The notes under the pieces were generated by a model. It was not told where the DNA came from, ran no database searches, and worked only from the letters and a program-made list of their open reading frames with translations. 51,213 nt of DNA from Roseomonas sp. (GTDB lineage: Bacteria > Pseudomonadota > Alphaproteobacteria > Acetobacterales > Acetobacteraceae): positions 1 to 51,213 of the forward strand of contig JADCEV010000071.1 in the NCBI GenBank assembly GCA_020249865.1, read 5' to 3'. Made by a program: the position numbers and the translations under genes. Each line of letters starts with the position of its first letter. The stretch's first letter is position 1. Shown piece after piece: positions 16,408-25,479 of the stretch.

Positions 16408-17625
16408 ATGAAAAAACCTGAGTTCTCGGTACTTCTGCCAACAAGAAACCGTGCCAGCCTTTTGGTTGAGGCCATAGAGTCGGTAAGGTCTCAGAATTTT
16501 GAAGACTGGGAGATTATCGTTTCCGACAATGCTTCGATAGAAGACGTGCAGGGTATAATTAAAAAATTTGACGATCCCCGCATAGTATATTTGCGCAGTG
16601 ATGAACCTTTATCTGTCACAGATAATTGGAATAGAGCAATTGATGCAGCCCAAGGCAGTTGGATAGTCATGCTGGGCGATGATGATGGGCTAGTACCCGG
16701 CTATTTTGAAAACATGCTGGCCGCATCTGTCAGTCTTAACTCACCTGATATTATTTATCACGGAGCCTATCATTTTCTCGCGCCGGATGTTTTGCCTGGA
16801 CAGACCGATGGACGGCTTTCTGATGTTACCAAAATGCATTCACTACTTTTGGGGCATAAGGGCCCTAGTCTATTGCCGCGCGATCAATGCGAGGCTGCCG
16901 CTCGCGCGGCTCTGGATATGCGGGCGATCTATGGCTTCAACATGCAGTATTTTCTGTTCCGTGCCGAGTTTCTAGACAGGATGCGTCGTTTTGGCCCAGT
17001 ATTTCGAGGACCTTACCCGGATTTTTATGCAGCGAACATGGCACTATTTATAGCGGATACGGTTGGTGTCGTCCCAGCCCCGATGACCGTGATAGGTATA
17101 ACGCGCAAATCCTATGGCTACTACCATTTTAATAACAATGAATCCGCCGGAATGGATTTTTTAGCTAATCAAGACTTTACTAAATACGTCTCGGCTGATT
17201 TGCGTAAGCATTTATTGCCTGGCAGCTTCATGAATACTCTTTGGTTGGTTTCGGTTGCCCTGGTGCTCGAAAGCCTTCCCAAGGCCCAGAACCTTCAACT
17301 TGGTGTAAAGCGCTACCGGCGACTCCAGATACTAGATGCCGGTCTAAACCATAGTGCTAAAGGGAGTGCCGCAGCCCGAGAACGTGATGCTCTTCTGCCG
17401 CTATTGAGTGCAGGTGAAAGAATGCTGCTGCTTGCATTGCGTGTAGCGAGTTGGCCCCTCACCTTGCTCCCCCCGCGCTGGCTAGGAGCCTTTTCGATAC
17501 GAGCAAAGTGCTTCCTGGGACAGTATGATACCGGCGAGGGGCCTCGGCGTCTATCGATGAAGCCGCGAAACATGACAGAAGCAATTGAAATGCTTCGCAA
17601 TTTTGCAGAGGATCAAAAGTCTTGA
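16408..17625 (+). CDS. Family 2 glycosyltransferase in AT-richer DNA
   Basis: This 405-residue protein has a GT-A fold start, FSVLLPTRNRASLLVEAIESV, then IIVSDNAS and the metal-binding DXD-like segment MLGDDDGLVPG, as in GT2 enzymes that transfer sugars from nucleotide donors. The C-terminal half, about residues 200-400, has hydrophobic stretches (LLALRVASWPLTLLPP) but no sure membrane domain. The ATG at 16408 is chosen; a TTG at 16396 would add four residues, but the GGGGG at 16391-16395 is too close to it. Codon use is clearly AT-richer than in the flanking genes (many ATA, TTA, AAT), which suggests horizontal acquisition. The stop overlaps the next gene's TTG start. Acceptor and donor are unknown. 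Confidence 0.8.
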   Translation: MKKPEFSVLLPTRNRASLLVEAIESVRSQNFEDWEIIVSDNASIEDVQGIIKKFDDPRIVYLRSDEPLSVTDNWNRAIDAAQGSWIVMLGDDDGLVPGYFENMLAASVSLNSPDIIYHGAYHFLAPDVLPGQTDGRLSDVTKMHSLLLGHKGPSLLPRDQCEAAARAALDMRAIYGFNMQYFLFRAEFLDRMRRFGPVFRGPYPDFYAANMALFIADTVGVVPAPMTVIGITRKSYGYYHFNNNESAGMDFLANQDFTKYVSADLRKHLLPGSFMNTLWLVSVALVLESLPKAQNLQLGVKRYRRLQILDAGLNHSAKGSAAARERDALLPLLSAGERMLLLALRVASWPLTLLPPRWLGAFSIRAKCFLGQYDTGEGPRRLSMKPRNMTEAIEMLRNFAEDQKS

Positions 17626-18533
17626 TCCTCGTCTGTCCCTACTGTTCTGGAGAGACTAGCGAACTCATAGCGGCGCCCGACGTAAATCGCCGCGTGAGTG
17701 ATACCGTCTTTCACCTGCGACACTGCCAGAAGTGCGGGCTTAACTTTCTTGCTGATCCGCCGGCTGACCTAAGTGCTTATTATACGTCAGATTACCACCA
17801 TGTCCCTAAGGATAGGGCCGAGCTTGAGCAGTACCTTCCCATGCAGCGCTTCAGGATTGAACTGCTTCGCCAGTTTTGTTCGTCTGGGAAACTTATGGAG
17901 ATTGGGCCATCGATGGGGCAGTTTTGTGCCTCGGCGAAAGATGCGGGCTTTACCGTCCACGCAATTGAAATGGATGCAGCGTGTGTCTCATTTCTTCGTG
18001 AGAAGCTAGACATTACCGCATATTGGTCGGATGATCCGACTGCTGTGTTGCGTGAATTAACGGTCCGGTTTGACGCATTCTGCTTTTGGCATTCTTTGGA
18101 GCATCTACCAAAATTCTGGGAAGTATTATTTTGGGCACGCGCACGCCTCGCTCCCGGCGGCGTTATCCTGATTGCGGCGCCAAATCCGCATGCTTTCCAG
18201 GCGAGGATAATGGGTGCCCGCTGGCCGCATCACGATTTGCCTAGGCATCTGTTCGGTATCAGCATGCCATGGCTCAAGGCCTGGGCCGCTGACAACGATA
18301 TGGAGGTAGCATTTGCGACTACCCGCGATCCCGGTAGCATTGATGGAAATCGTTTTTCTTGGGCGATGAAGTTCCAAAGTCTAGCACCTCGAAACGCCCG
18401 CGCCCAGCGTCTATTTTGGCGGCTTGGAACGCTTTTCGGGCGGCTCTGGAAACCCCTGGAGGATCGTGAAGGTCAGGGAGCGTGTTATACTTTGATCCTA
18501 CGAGCCCCATCTCAGGCCACTTCAACCTCTTGA
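17622..18533 (+). CDS. SAM-dependent methyltransferase with N-terminal zinc-binding region
   Basis: This 303-residue protein begins with a Cys-X2-Cys pair (Cys5, Cys8) and a second pair (Cys35, Cys38, in RHCQKCGLNF), a likely zinc ribbon seen in polysaccharide-cluster methyltransferases. It continues with YYTSDYHHVPKDR, a SAM-binding LMEIGPSMGQFCASA motif (about residues 89-103), then HSLEHLPKFWEVL and GGVILIAAPNPHAFQ. It probably methylates a sugar or glycan end group. The TTG start overlaps the stop of the GT2 gene (TTGA), so the two are coupled. Base composition matches the GT2 gene, so the pair likely arrived together. The substrate is inferred from context only. Confidence 0.8.
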   Translation: MILVCPYCSGETSELIAAPDVNRRVSDTVFHLRHCQKCGLNFLADPPADLSAYYTSDYHHVPKDRAELEQYLPMQRFRIELLRQFCSSGKLMEIGPSMGQFCASAKDAGFTVHAIEMDAACVSFLREKLDITAYWSDDPTAVLRELTVRFDAFCFWHSLEHLPKFWEVLFWARARLAPGGVILIAAPNPHAFQARIMGARWPHHDLPRHLFGISMPWLKAWAADNDMEVAFATTRDPGSIDGNRFSWAMKFQSLAPRNARAQRLFWRLGTLFGRLWKPLEDREGQGACYTLILRAPSQATSTS

Positions 18534-18623
18534 GCGCGATGAAAAACACCTGCCTCATAGATAGTATAAATTCTTTTAGATATTCGCGACGCATTGAATG
18601 CAAGCATAATAATCATTGCAACG

Positions 18624-19343
18624 TCAAAATTTGTCTACCACCCCATCCCCAACAATCCGCCCCGCCTCAAGCGTGATAACCCGGTTGCACCAGCGCTTCA
18701 CCACATCCATGTCATGGGTCGCAATCACCAATATCTCAGATGCCGTGATCAACTGCTCAAGCTTTTTTTCCGCTTTTGCCAAAAACTCCGCATCGCCCGT
18801 GTTGAACCATTCATCCATCAGCAGGATTTGCGGTTGCGAGGCTGTCGCCACCGCGAAGGCGAGGCGGATGGACATGCCGGCGGAATACCCATGGATCGGC
18901 ACATCCAAAAACTCTCCAAGGCCGGAAAACTCAGCCGCCTCGGCTTCAAGTGCCGCGATCTGTTCGGCATTCAGGCCACGATACAGCCCACGCAGACGTA
19001 TATTTTCGCGCCCGGTTGAAAGAATATCCATACCGGCAGCAGGATCAATCAGCGTGCCGATTTCACCTTCAACGGTCAGGCGCCCACCAACGGGCTCATA
19101 AATGCCAGCCAGGCTGCGCAACAGCGTGGTCTTGCCGGCGCCGTTATGGCCCACCAGCGCCACCCTTTCCCCGCTTTCGATGGTAAAGCTCAGATCCGAA
19201 AGGGCGGAAATCACCACGCGGTTATGCGCATCCGCTTTCACCCGCCGGCTGGCAGCCCCCAGCAAGCGCTTTTTCATGCTCCGCGCACCAAGGTGATAAA
19301 GGGGAAATTCTATGCGCAGCCCCTCGGCGCAAATCCTTGCCAT
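18624..19343 (-). CDS. Polysaccharide ABC exporter, ATP-binding subunit (Wzt/KpsT-like)
   Basis: This 239-residue ATPase has the Walker A GHNGAGKTT (65-73), the ABC signature region HGYSAGMSIRLAF, Walker B LLMDEWFNTGD and the switch histidine in IATHDMD. The variants GYSAGM and LMDEW are typical of ABC exporters for O-antigen, teichoic acid and capsule. It powers transfer of lipid-linked polysaccharide across the inner membrane together with the permease encoded four bases upstream. The start at 19343 (MARICAEGLRIEFPLYH) is the first Met that gives a normal N-terminus. There is no long C-terminal carbohydrate-binding domain as in Wzt of E. coli O9a, so export is probably of the KpsT type. Confidence 0.85.
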   Translation of the reverse strand: MARICAEGLRIEFPLYHLGARSMKKRLLGAASRRVKADAHNRVVISALSDLSFTIESGERVALVGHNGAGKTTLLRSLAGIYEPVGGRLTVEGEIGTLIDPAAGMDILSTGRENIRLRGLYRGLNAEQIAALEAEAAEFSGLGEFLDVPIHGYSAGMSIRLAFAVATASQPQILLMDEWFNTGDAEFLAKAEKKLEQLITASEILVIATHDMDVVKRWCNRVITLEAGRIVGDGVVDKF

Positions 19344-19347
19344 GGCG

Positions 19348-20193
19348 TCAGACCCAGAAGGCGATACGGGCGCGGAAGCGCGCGAATATCGCGCCTGCCA
19401 GGACCACATTCAAAGTGGTGTAAAAAAGAGCCGCAACCCAGGCGAGCAACGGCCCCCCGCCTTCCACCAAAGGCCCCCTTATTGTTTCCAGTAACGCATA
19501 GAAGGGGTTTAACGCCATCCAGACCATGGCGTCGCCCAGAAGCTCCGGCTTCCAGAGGATAGGCGTGGCGAAGAAGGCCAATTGCACCGCATTGGCAACC
19601 AGCGATGGAATATCGCGAAACCGCGCGCACAGCATTCCAAGCAGCAGCCCGGCCGCAATCATGTTGATGCCAATCAACAGGAAGCCAAAAATGGCGAGGA
19701 AAGCCTCGGGCCCCGGCACTCGGCCAAAGACAAGAAATACAACCAGGATCAAGGGCAGGGAATGCGCCGCGACTAATGTATTGCGGAAGGCAGCGCGCAG
19801 CGCATGCAAGGTATAGGGCAAGCGCATTTGGCGGATCACGCCTTCGGCATTGATCAGGGTACTGCACGCTTCAATGATGAAGGTCGAGATCCATTGCCAA
19901 ATGATCAGGCTTACGGCCAAGTGCGGCAGATAATCTGAAAGCTCCAGCTTGAACAATGTGCCATACAGAAGCCCAAGCCCGATCAGCATAATTAGTGTGG
20001 AAAGGGACATCCAAACGGGCCCAAGCACAGAGCCGCGATAACGGTTCCTGAGTTCAAGCCGCGCCAGCGCCAGGGCAAGCCGCCACTGTGAAAGTCCGTC
20101 CCGAAGATCGGCCAGAGCTTTTTCGGCCTGCCGCGGATTGGCCGCATCCAGGGAAAGGTAGAACACCGGTTTTAGCGCTGGCTCTGAATTCAT
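19348..20193 (-). CDS. Polysaccharide ABC exporter, permease subunit (Wzm/KpsM-like)
   Basis: This 281-residue ABC-2 type membrane protein has about six hydrophobic segments after a cytoplasmic N-terminus that contains ARLELRNRYRGSVLGPVWM, the interface helix typical of polysaccharide exporters. Further traits are YLPHLAVSLIIWQWISTFI, a FATPILWKPELLGD loop and LNPFYALLETIRGPLVEG near the end, all common in Wzm/KpsM proteins. It forms the transmembrane channel for a glycan chain. It lies 104 bases from the upstream GT4 gene and just before its ATPase partner. The length is usual for the family, so it appears intact. Confidence 0.85.
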   Translation of the reverse strand: MNSEPALKPVFYLSLDAANPRQAEKALADLRDGLSQWRLALALARLELRNRYRGSVLGPVWMSLSTLIMLIGLGLLYGTLFKLELSDYLPHLAVSLIIWQWISTFIIEACSTLINAEGVIRQMRLPYTLHALRAAFRNTLVAAHSLPLILVVFLVFGRVPGPEAFLAIFGFLLIGINMIAAGLLLGMLCARFRDIPSLVANAVQLAFFATPILWKPELLGDAMVWMALNPFYALLETIRGPLVEGGGPLLAWVAALFYTTLNVVLAGAIFARFRARIAFWV

Positions 20194-20297
20194 GGCGGGG
20201 TGCTAGCATACTCCTGCTGCCCATAACAAACGCGGTTTGGCGATTTGCCGGCCTTCTCCGGCGAAGCTTTTTCCGTGGCAGAATCCACGCAACGGCC

Positions 20298-21410
20298 TCA
20301 CAATCCAAGCAAATCCAGCGTACGCCCAATGATCTTCGCCTCATCAAAGCGTTCCAGCGCGCGTGCGCGGCCGGCTTCGCCCATGCGGGCGCGCAGCGCC
20401 GGGTCGGCGGCAAGTTGGGACAATGCCTCGGCCAGTGGTGCGATGGTGGCGGGTGGCACCAGCAAGCCGGTCTCCCCCGCCACCACCTGTTCGCGCGGGC
20501 CGCGGATATCGGTCGCCACAACAGGCAGGCCGGTCAGCATGGCCTCAATCACGCTCATGGGCAGGCCCTCAAAATGCGAGGGAAGGCAGAAAACATCCGC
20601 TGCCGTGAGTAACCGCGCCACATCATGCCGGTAGCCGAGCCGCTGCAGCCGGGGGCCAAGGGCTTTGGCAGCGCGGGCGAAATGCGGTTCCATATCCTCG
20701 CCATGGTCGGAAGCGAGGCGTTCGCCCACCACCCAAAGCCGCGCATTGGCGGGTGTCGCTTCCATGGCGCGCAGCAATTCGGGATAGCCCTTGTGGCGCA
20801 CCAGCCGAGAGACCGCGATGATCACGCAATCATCGGGATCAGCGCCCAATTCGGCGCGTAAACTACGGCGCGCATCAGCATTGGGATGAAATTGCGCTGG
20901 GTCGCGCCCATTCAAAATGGCCGTTGCATGCGGGTGAATACCAAGCCTTCGCGCATCTTCTGCCTCTTCCGCGCTCACGGTCAGATAGACATGCGTGATG
21001 CGCCCGGCAGCGCGTTCCAATTGCAGTGCCAAGGCGCGGCGCCACCAGGGGCCCGGCTGATTGAACAGAAAACCATGGCAGGTATAGGCAATGCGCGGCA
21101 CGCCGGCTGCCCGCGCCGCCGCGCGCCCGATCAAGCCACTGATCGGCATATGCGCATGCACCAGATCGCAATGCTCGCGCTTCAGGAAATCACGCACCGC
21201 CGTATAGGCGCGCCATTGCGCCAAAGGGTTCATGCTGCGCGCCATGGGCATGGCCTCAATGCGAAACCCCTCGGCGCGGGGAATTTCAAGCAAGGGGCCT
21301 TCCGCGCAAAGCCCGACAACCTCATGCCCACGCGCGCGGGCACCGCGCATCAGCGGCAGAATGAAATGCCGCATGGCAAAATCTACATTCGCGATGAAGC
21401 AGATTTTCAT
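20298..21410 (-). CDS. Family 4 glycosyltransferase (GT-B fold)
   Basis: This 370-residue protein starts KICFIANVDFAMRHFILPLM and has a DLVHAHMPISGLIGRAAAR block in the N-terminal domain, then VSRLVRHKGYPELLRAM and the donor-site motif SHFEGLPMSVIEAM with GLPVVATDIRGPREQV and GETGLLVPP. These are the defining features of GT4 enzymes that build O-antigen or capsule from nucleotide sugars. It lies in the minus-strand operon after the heparinase-like gene (16-base gap) and before the ABC exporter genes, which supports a role in making the exported glycan. The sugar specificity cannot be read. Confidence 0.85.
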   Translation of the reverse strand: MKICFIANVDFAMRHFILPLMRGARARGHEVVGLCAEGPLLEIPRAEGFRIEAMPMARSMNPLAQWRAYTAVRDFLKREHCDLVHAHMPISGLIGRAAARAAGVPRIAYTCHGFLFNQPGPWWRRALALQLERAAGRITHVYLTVSAEEAEDARRLGIHPHATAILNGRDPAQFHPNADARRSLRAELGADPDDCVIIAVSRLVRHKGYPELLRAMEATPANARLWVVGERLASDHGEDMEPHFARAAKALGPRLQRLGYRHDVARLLTAADVFCLPSHFEGLPMSVIEAMLTGLPVVATDIRGPREQVVAGETGLLVPPATIAPLAEALSQLAADPALRARMGEAGRARALERFDEAKIIGRTLDLLGL

Positions 21411-21426
21411 GGGGCGCTTTGCGCGC

Positions 21427-23085
21427 TCACGCGCTTGGGATGGGTGCAGCGCCGGGCAGGCTCACGCGCGTGATCGCCCATTGCAGCGAAACCTCATTTT
21501 CTTCCGCGTAGAGCACGATTTGCAGGCTGCGCCGCGCCTCACCACCCAGATAGATGCTGTCTTCCAAAGCAACACGCGCGCCCTTGGCGCGCAGCTTCCA
21601 GCCCGCGCCGGAAGGCAGGCGCAGCAGCACAGCACTTTCATCCTGCAACAGATTGGCCGTCACGGCGGGGTGTAAATGAAACCGCGCGACGAAAATCGGC
21701 ACTGGCGCATCGGGCGGCAATTCCAGTACATCCTCACCGCGCAGATCATCACCTGACTCGGCCAAGTAAAGCCGCCTGCGATGCACCGCGCCAAAGGGGC
21801 CGCGCCAGCCATCATGGCTTGCTTCCAGCCATTGCGCGCCGGTTGCTTCCTGGCGTTCCACTTCAATGGTCTCAGGCTTGCGGCCAAGGCCCTCGGGGCG
21901 AAGCTCGCTTGAATTGGTGTCGGACAGCACAAGCGTTGAATGCGCGGCGGTGGCGCGAAGAGCATCGCGCCAGCCTTCCTCACCGGCCGGGGCCGCGCCG
22001 CAATTGACGATCAGCCGATCACGCCCGACCGACATTTCAAAGGAAAGCGTGCCGGCATGGGCAAAGCGATCCGCCCCGCTTGGCAAGCCGCCAAGCCCAG
22101 TGGTGCCGCCGCGCCCGCGGGGCGGCGGCCCGGCATCCATGATGATGACGCTGCGCCCGGCTTGCAGGCGCTGAAAGCCGGTTTCCGGCAATTCCAGCGC
22201 GCCCCGCCCGCGCGCCTGGCCCTGCGTCAGCACCAGATCAAGCAAGGCCGAGTTTTCTTCGCGTGCGCCATTGAACAGCGCCAAGCCGCCATCGCCATGG
22301 CGGAACAGGCGAAGCGCGGGCGCCGCGCGGTCCAGCGCGGCCATCAAATGCGGCGGCGCTTCCACGCCAACGCCATGCAGCAGGTTGCGGATTTCGATCA
22401 GGTCTTGCAGGGCGGCGAGTTGCTGCGCGGGTGAGCGTTCCACATGCCCGCCATCGGGCAGGAATTGGCGTTCGATCTCGGCCGGCAGGAAGCGGATGGC
22501 GCGTTGCAGATAGGCGTCTTCTTCCAGCGCAACGGCCGCGGCAAGTGCGCCCTTAAGCGCCACCAGCGCGCCGCGATGGTCTTCTTCCGCCGGCAGCGCG
22601 CCGACCAGATCGCGCGCATCCTGCGCAAGGCGCTGCATCACCTGGCGGCGGAAAACATCCTCGGCCGTCGCGGCGAAGAAATCCCAATGGCCGAGCCAGG
22701 CGGAAATCCGCGCGCCAACGACTTCCGGCGCATCGGCGATGTCTTCTTCCCAGCCGCTTTGCAGCCAATCGGCTGTCAGGGCGCGGGCGCGCAGTCGTGC
22801 GGCATCCGTCCCGAGCGCGCGCAAATCACGCATCCAGGCAAAGCCATGCGCTGCCGCGCGCCAGGTAGGGGAGGCACCATTGCCACCCCAGGGCTCACCC
22901 CCTTCGGCCAGCAGGCGCATGGGGCGGATGGTGCCGGCGAAATCCGCCTCGCCGCGCAGTAGCCGGGCACCGCGGGCGGCATCGCCGGGCCAAAGATCAC
23001 GAAAGGGCCGGGCAGGGGCATCGGGCACCCGCACGGGGCGCAGCCGCGCGAGCTTTTGTCGGGCGCCGCGCAGCAGATTGATCAT
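21427..23085 (-). CDS. Heparinase II/III family protein
   Basis: This 552-residue protein has the helical (alpha/alpha) toroid region in its first half, with [31 protein letters not shown] as the family landmark (about residues 200-230), followed by the heparinase II/III beta-sandwich domain containing [23 protein letters not shown] and [15 protein letters not shown]. The family cleaves acidic polysaccharides such as heparin or alginate by elimination. No cleaved signal peptide is visible, so it may act inside the cell or be exported otherwise. Its ATG overlaps the rpe stop (ATGA). An rpe-heparinase pair is frequent in alphaproteobacteria, where purH often follows; here a glycosyltransferase follows instead. 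A role in trimming or recycling the exported glycan is inferred. Confidence 0.82.
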   Translation of the reverse strand: MINLLRGARQKLARLRPVRVPDAPARPFRDLWPGDAARGARLLRGEADFAGTIRPMRLLAEGGEPWGGNGASPTWRAAAHGFAWMRDLRALGTDAARLRARALTADWLQSGWEEDIADAPEVVGARISAWLGHWDFFAATAEDVFRRQVMQRLAQDARDLVGALPAEEDHRGALVALKGALAAAVALEEDAYLQRAIRFLPAEIERQFLPDGGHVERSPAQQLAALQDLIEIRNLLHGVGVEAPPHLMAALDRAAPALRLFRHGDGGLALFNGAREENSALLDLVLTQGQARGRGALELPETGFQRLQAGRSVIIMDAGPPPRGRGGTTGLGGLPSGADRFAHAGTLSFEMSVGRDRLIVNCGAAPAGEEGWRDALRATAAHSTLVLSDTNSSELRPEGLGRKPETIEVERQEATGAQWLEASHDGWRGPFGAVHRRRLYLAESGDDLRGEDVLELPPDAPVPIFVARFHLHPAVTANLLQDESAVLLRLPSGAGWKLRAKGARVALEDSIYLGGEARRSLQIVLYAEENEVSLQWAITRVSLPGAAPIPSA

Positions 23086-23744
23086 GCCGCCCCCCCGCGC
23101 AACGCCTTGATCGCGGCGGCGTAATCCGGCGCGCCGAATACGGCGGTGCCGGCCACCAGCACATCAGCGCCGGCATTCAGGCAAAGCGGCGCGGTCCTGG
23201 CGGTGACACCGCCATCCACCTGCAAGCGGATATCGCGGCCCGAGGCTTCAATCAGCCGGCGCAGCTTTTCGATCTTTGGCAATTGGCTCTCAAGGAAGCT
23301 CTGCCCGCCAAAGCCAGGATTGACCGACATGACCAGGATAAGATCGCAAAGATCCAGCACATGTTCGATGGCCGCGATGGGTGTGGCCGGGTTGAGCACC
23401 ACCCCAGCCTTCTTGCCCAAGCCCCGAATGGTTTGCAGGGACCGATGCAAATGCGCCCCGGCTTCGGGATGCAGCGAAATCAGATCCGCGCCGGCATCGG
23501 CAAAAGCCTGCAAATAAGGGTCAACGGGCGCGATCATCAGATGCACATCGAAGGGGATGGTGGTGTGGCGGCGGAGCGCCTTGATCAGCCCCGGCCCGAA
23601 GGAGATATTCGGGACAAAATGCCCATCCATGATATCCAAATGCAGCCAATCCGCGCCCGCTGCGGTCACGGCACGCACTTCCTCACCGAGTTTGGCGAAA
23701 TCGGCGGCGAGAAGCGACGGGGTGATGAGCGGCTGGGGGTGCAC
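23082..23744 (-). CDS. rpe: Ribulose-phosphate 3-epimerase
   Basis: This TIM-barrel enzyme interconverts ribulose 5-phosphate and xylulose 5-phosphate in the pentose phosphate and Calvin pathways. All family motifs are present: [37 protein letters not shown] with the catalytic Asp, [17 protein letters not shown] and [12 protein letters not shown] with the second catalytic Asp. The GTG at 23744 is chosen because AAAGGGA lies just upstream and it gives a normal N-terminus (220 residues); a TTG at 23780 would add 12 residues and lacks a well-spaced ribosome site. Its stop overlaps the heparinase-like gene start. Confidence 0.92.
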   Translation of the reverse strand: MHPQPLITPSLLAADFAKLGEEVRAVTAAGADWLHLDIMDGHFVPNISFGPGLIKALRRHTTIPFDVHLMIAPVDPYLQAFADAGADLISLHPEAGAHLHRSLQTIRGLGKKAGVVLNPATPIAAIEHVLDLCDLILVMSVNPGFGGQSFLESQLPKIEKLRRLIEASGRDIRLQVDGGVTARTAPLCLNAGADVLVAGTAVFGAPDYAAAIKALRGGAA

Positions 23745-23794
23745 GATTCCCTTTGTAACCTTGCGTCCTTGCTGGGACAACCTTGCGTGAAGAT

Positions 23795-24400
23795 TCAGGG
23801 CTTTCTTAACAAGGCGCGCACCACTTCGGCATGGCCCTGATGACGCGGGCCTTCATCCAGCAGCACGGTGCCTTCCAGCAATTCCAGCACCTCAAGCCCC
23901 GCGAAGCATTCCTCGACGATGGCGCGACTCCAGAGCAATTCGCGCAGCTTGGGCCCGCCGCTGCGGCGACCTTCCTGTGCCGGCGTAAAGCATTCCAGCA
24001 CGAGCAAGCCGCCGGGGGCGAGCGCGGCCAAAGCGCCTTGTGTGGCCCGTGCCCGGTCTTCCGGCGGCAGATGCACAAAAATCCAGGCAATCACATCAAA
24101 CCGCGCGCGCGGCCAATCCCAGGCAGCGACATCTGCCGTAATGGTATTCAGCGCCACGCCGCGTTGGCGCGCCAGCGATGCAGCCTTGGCCAGGCCAACG
24201 CCGGACCAATCTACCGAGGTGACCTCCAGGCCCTGACCGGCCAGCCAGACGCCATTGCGGCCTTCGCCATCGCCAACCGCCAGCGCGCGTATCCCCGGGC
24301 GCAGGCGATGCGCTTGGGATTGCAAATAAAGGTTCGGCGCCTCGCCAAACTCAAATCCGCCATTCTGGTAGCGTTCATCCCAGGCCAGGCTTGTGCTCAT
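23795..24400 (-). CDS. SAM-dependent methyltransferase, TehB-like
   Basis: This 201-residue class I methyltransferase begins [26 protein letters not shown], an N-terminus typical of the tellurite-resistance/TehB-like and thiopurine-methyltransferase-like groups. The SAM loop is [19 protein letters not shown] (about residues 40-58), followed by [11 protein letters not shown], the acidic ribose-binding position, and [16 protein letters not shown]. Many such proteins detoxify metalloid or thiol compounds; the substrate is not evident. The ATG at 24400 overlaps the stop of the cupin gene (ATGA) and has GAGGAA upstream, so both genes are probably expressed together. Confidence 0.8.
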   Translation of the reverse strand: MSTSLAWDERYQNGGFEFGEAPNLYLQSQAHRLRPGIRALAVGDGEGRNGVWLAGQGLEVTSVDWSGVGLAKAASLARQRGVALNTITADVAAWDWPRARFDVIAWIFVHLPPEDRARATQGALAALAPGGLLVLECFTPAQEGRRSGGPKLRELLWSRAIVEECFAGLEVLELLEGTVLLDEGPRHQGHAEVVRALLRKP

Positions 24401-24855
24401 GATGTTCCTCGCGGGGTGGGGCGCCAATCGGGCGGCGCCAATACAAAGCCGGCGAAATCAAAGGCTGGGCTGACGGTGCAGCCCACCAGGGTCCAGCGAC
24501 CTAAGGACACGGCACTTTGCCACCAGCCCTTCGGCACCAAAGCGAAAGGCCGCTGATGGCGCGAAAGATCGGGGCCGAGATGCACGGCCTCCGCATCATG
24601 GCCATCGGGCGAAAGGCTCAGCGCCAGCGGCCCACCCGCATACCAATGCCAGGCTTCGGCAGCATCCACGCGATGCCAATGGCTGAATTCATCGGCGGCG
24701 AGCAGGAAATAGATCGCCGTGCCCGCACCGCGCCCGGCACCTTCCGGCGCATCGCGCCAGATTTCGCGGTAATGGCCGCCTTCCGGATGGGGCTGGAGCG
24801 AAAGCGCGGCAATGACCTGCGCGGCGGTCACGCCCGGATCGCGCAGGTCAATCAT
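24397..24855 (-). CDS. DUF985 cupin-fold protein
   Basis: This 152-residue protein matches the DUF985 (cupin 5) family. Landmarks are AAQVIAALSLQPHPEGGHYREIWRD at the start, TAIYFLLAADEFSHWHRVDAAEAWHWYAG in the middle, with His residues that could bind a metal, and a C-terminal GWWQSAVSLGRWTLVGCTVSPAFDFAGF. The family is widespread and its role is unknown; some members bind sugars or act as epimerase-like enzymes. The gene is coupled by ATGA to the following methyltransferase and stands 3 bases after the GST gene's stop, in a tight minus-strand run. Confidence 0.85.
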   Translation of the reverse strand: MIDLRDPGVTAAQVIAALSLQPHPEGGHYREIWRDAPEGAGRGAGTAIYFLLAADEFSHWHRVDAAEAWHWYAGGPLALSLSPDGHDAEAVHLGPDLSRHQRPFALVPKGWWQSAVSLGRWTLVGCTVSPAFDFAGFVLAPPDWRPTPRGTS

Positions 24856-24858
24856 GGT

Positions 24859-25458
24859 TCAGCCGACCGGGACGGTTTCGGCGAGCGCCGGCAGCTTGGA
24901 GACTTCCGCAAACCAGGCGGCGAGCTTTGGGCAGGCATCGCGCCAGGGTTCATGAGGGAAACGGAAATCGAGGTAACCGAGCGCACAGGCAATGCTGATG
25001 GCGCCGATATCGCCAAGCCCGCGCGGCGGGTCCTTTTCCAGCACGGCCAAAGCGCGTTCCACGGCGGCTTTCTGGCGCGCATCGAAGGCCTTGCGGCCAT
25101 CATCCTGCGGGTGGTTCATGTGCAGGCGCCGACCCACGGCGGCATCCAGAATGCCATCGGCGGCGGCTTGCCGGATCATGGCCTTAAGGCGCGGCGCGCT
25201 GCCGGTCGGCGGGAAAAGCGGCGCGGCGGAGCCAATTGTGTCCAGGTATTCGCAAATCACCGGGCTGTCATAAATCGCTGTGCCATCCTTCGTGACCAGG
25301 GCAGGCACCTTGGACAGCGGGTTATCGGCCAGCAGATCGGCCGGCGATTGATGCGGGTTGGTCGCGACCTTTTCCAAAAGCCCGCCAATGCCACGCGCAA
25401 TGGCGCAGACCATGACCTTGCGCACATAGGGGCTGGCTGGGGAGTAATGCAGTTTCAT
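24859..25458 (-). CDS. Glutathione S-transferase family protein
   Basis: This 199-residue protein has a thioredoxin-like N-terminal domain with MKLHYSPASPYVRKVMVCA, where the Ser residues of SPASPYVRK occupy the active-site position, then NPLSKVPALVTKDG with the cis-proline that positions glutathione, and PVICEYLDTIG with the Glu/Ser pair that binds the gamma-glutamyl group. The helical C-terminal domain follows. GSTs conjugate or reduce electrophiles with glutathione. The next gene upstream encodes glyoxalase II, another glutathione-linked enzyme, so a small detoxification group is likely. Substrate unknown. Confidence 0.87.
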   Translation of the reverse strand: MKLHYSPASPYVRKVMVCAIARGIGGLLEKVATNPHQSPADLLADNPLSKVPALVTKDGTAIYDSPVICEYLDTIGSAAPLFPPTGSAPRLKAMIRQAAADGILDAAVGRRLHMNHPQDDGRKAFDARQKAAVERALAVLEKDPPRGLGDIGAISIACALGYLDFRFPHEPWRDACPKLAAWFAEVSKLPALAETVPVG

Positions 25459-25479
25459 TGGGCGTTTCCTTGGGTTGTG

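Noticed and set aside
20272-20287. CGTGG/CCACG hairpin near the end of the GT4 gene, considered as a terminator
   Set aside because: In the direction of the gene it is followed by A bases rather than T, so it does not fit an intrinsic terminator.
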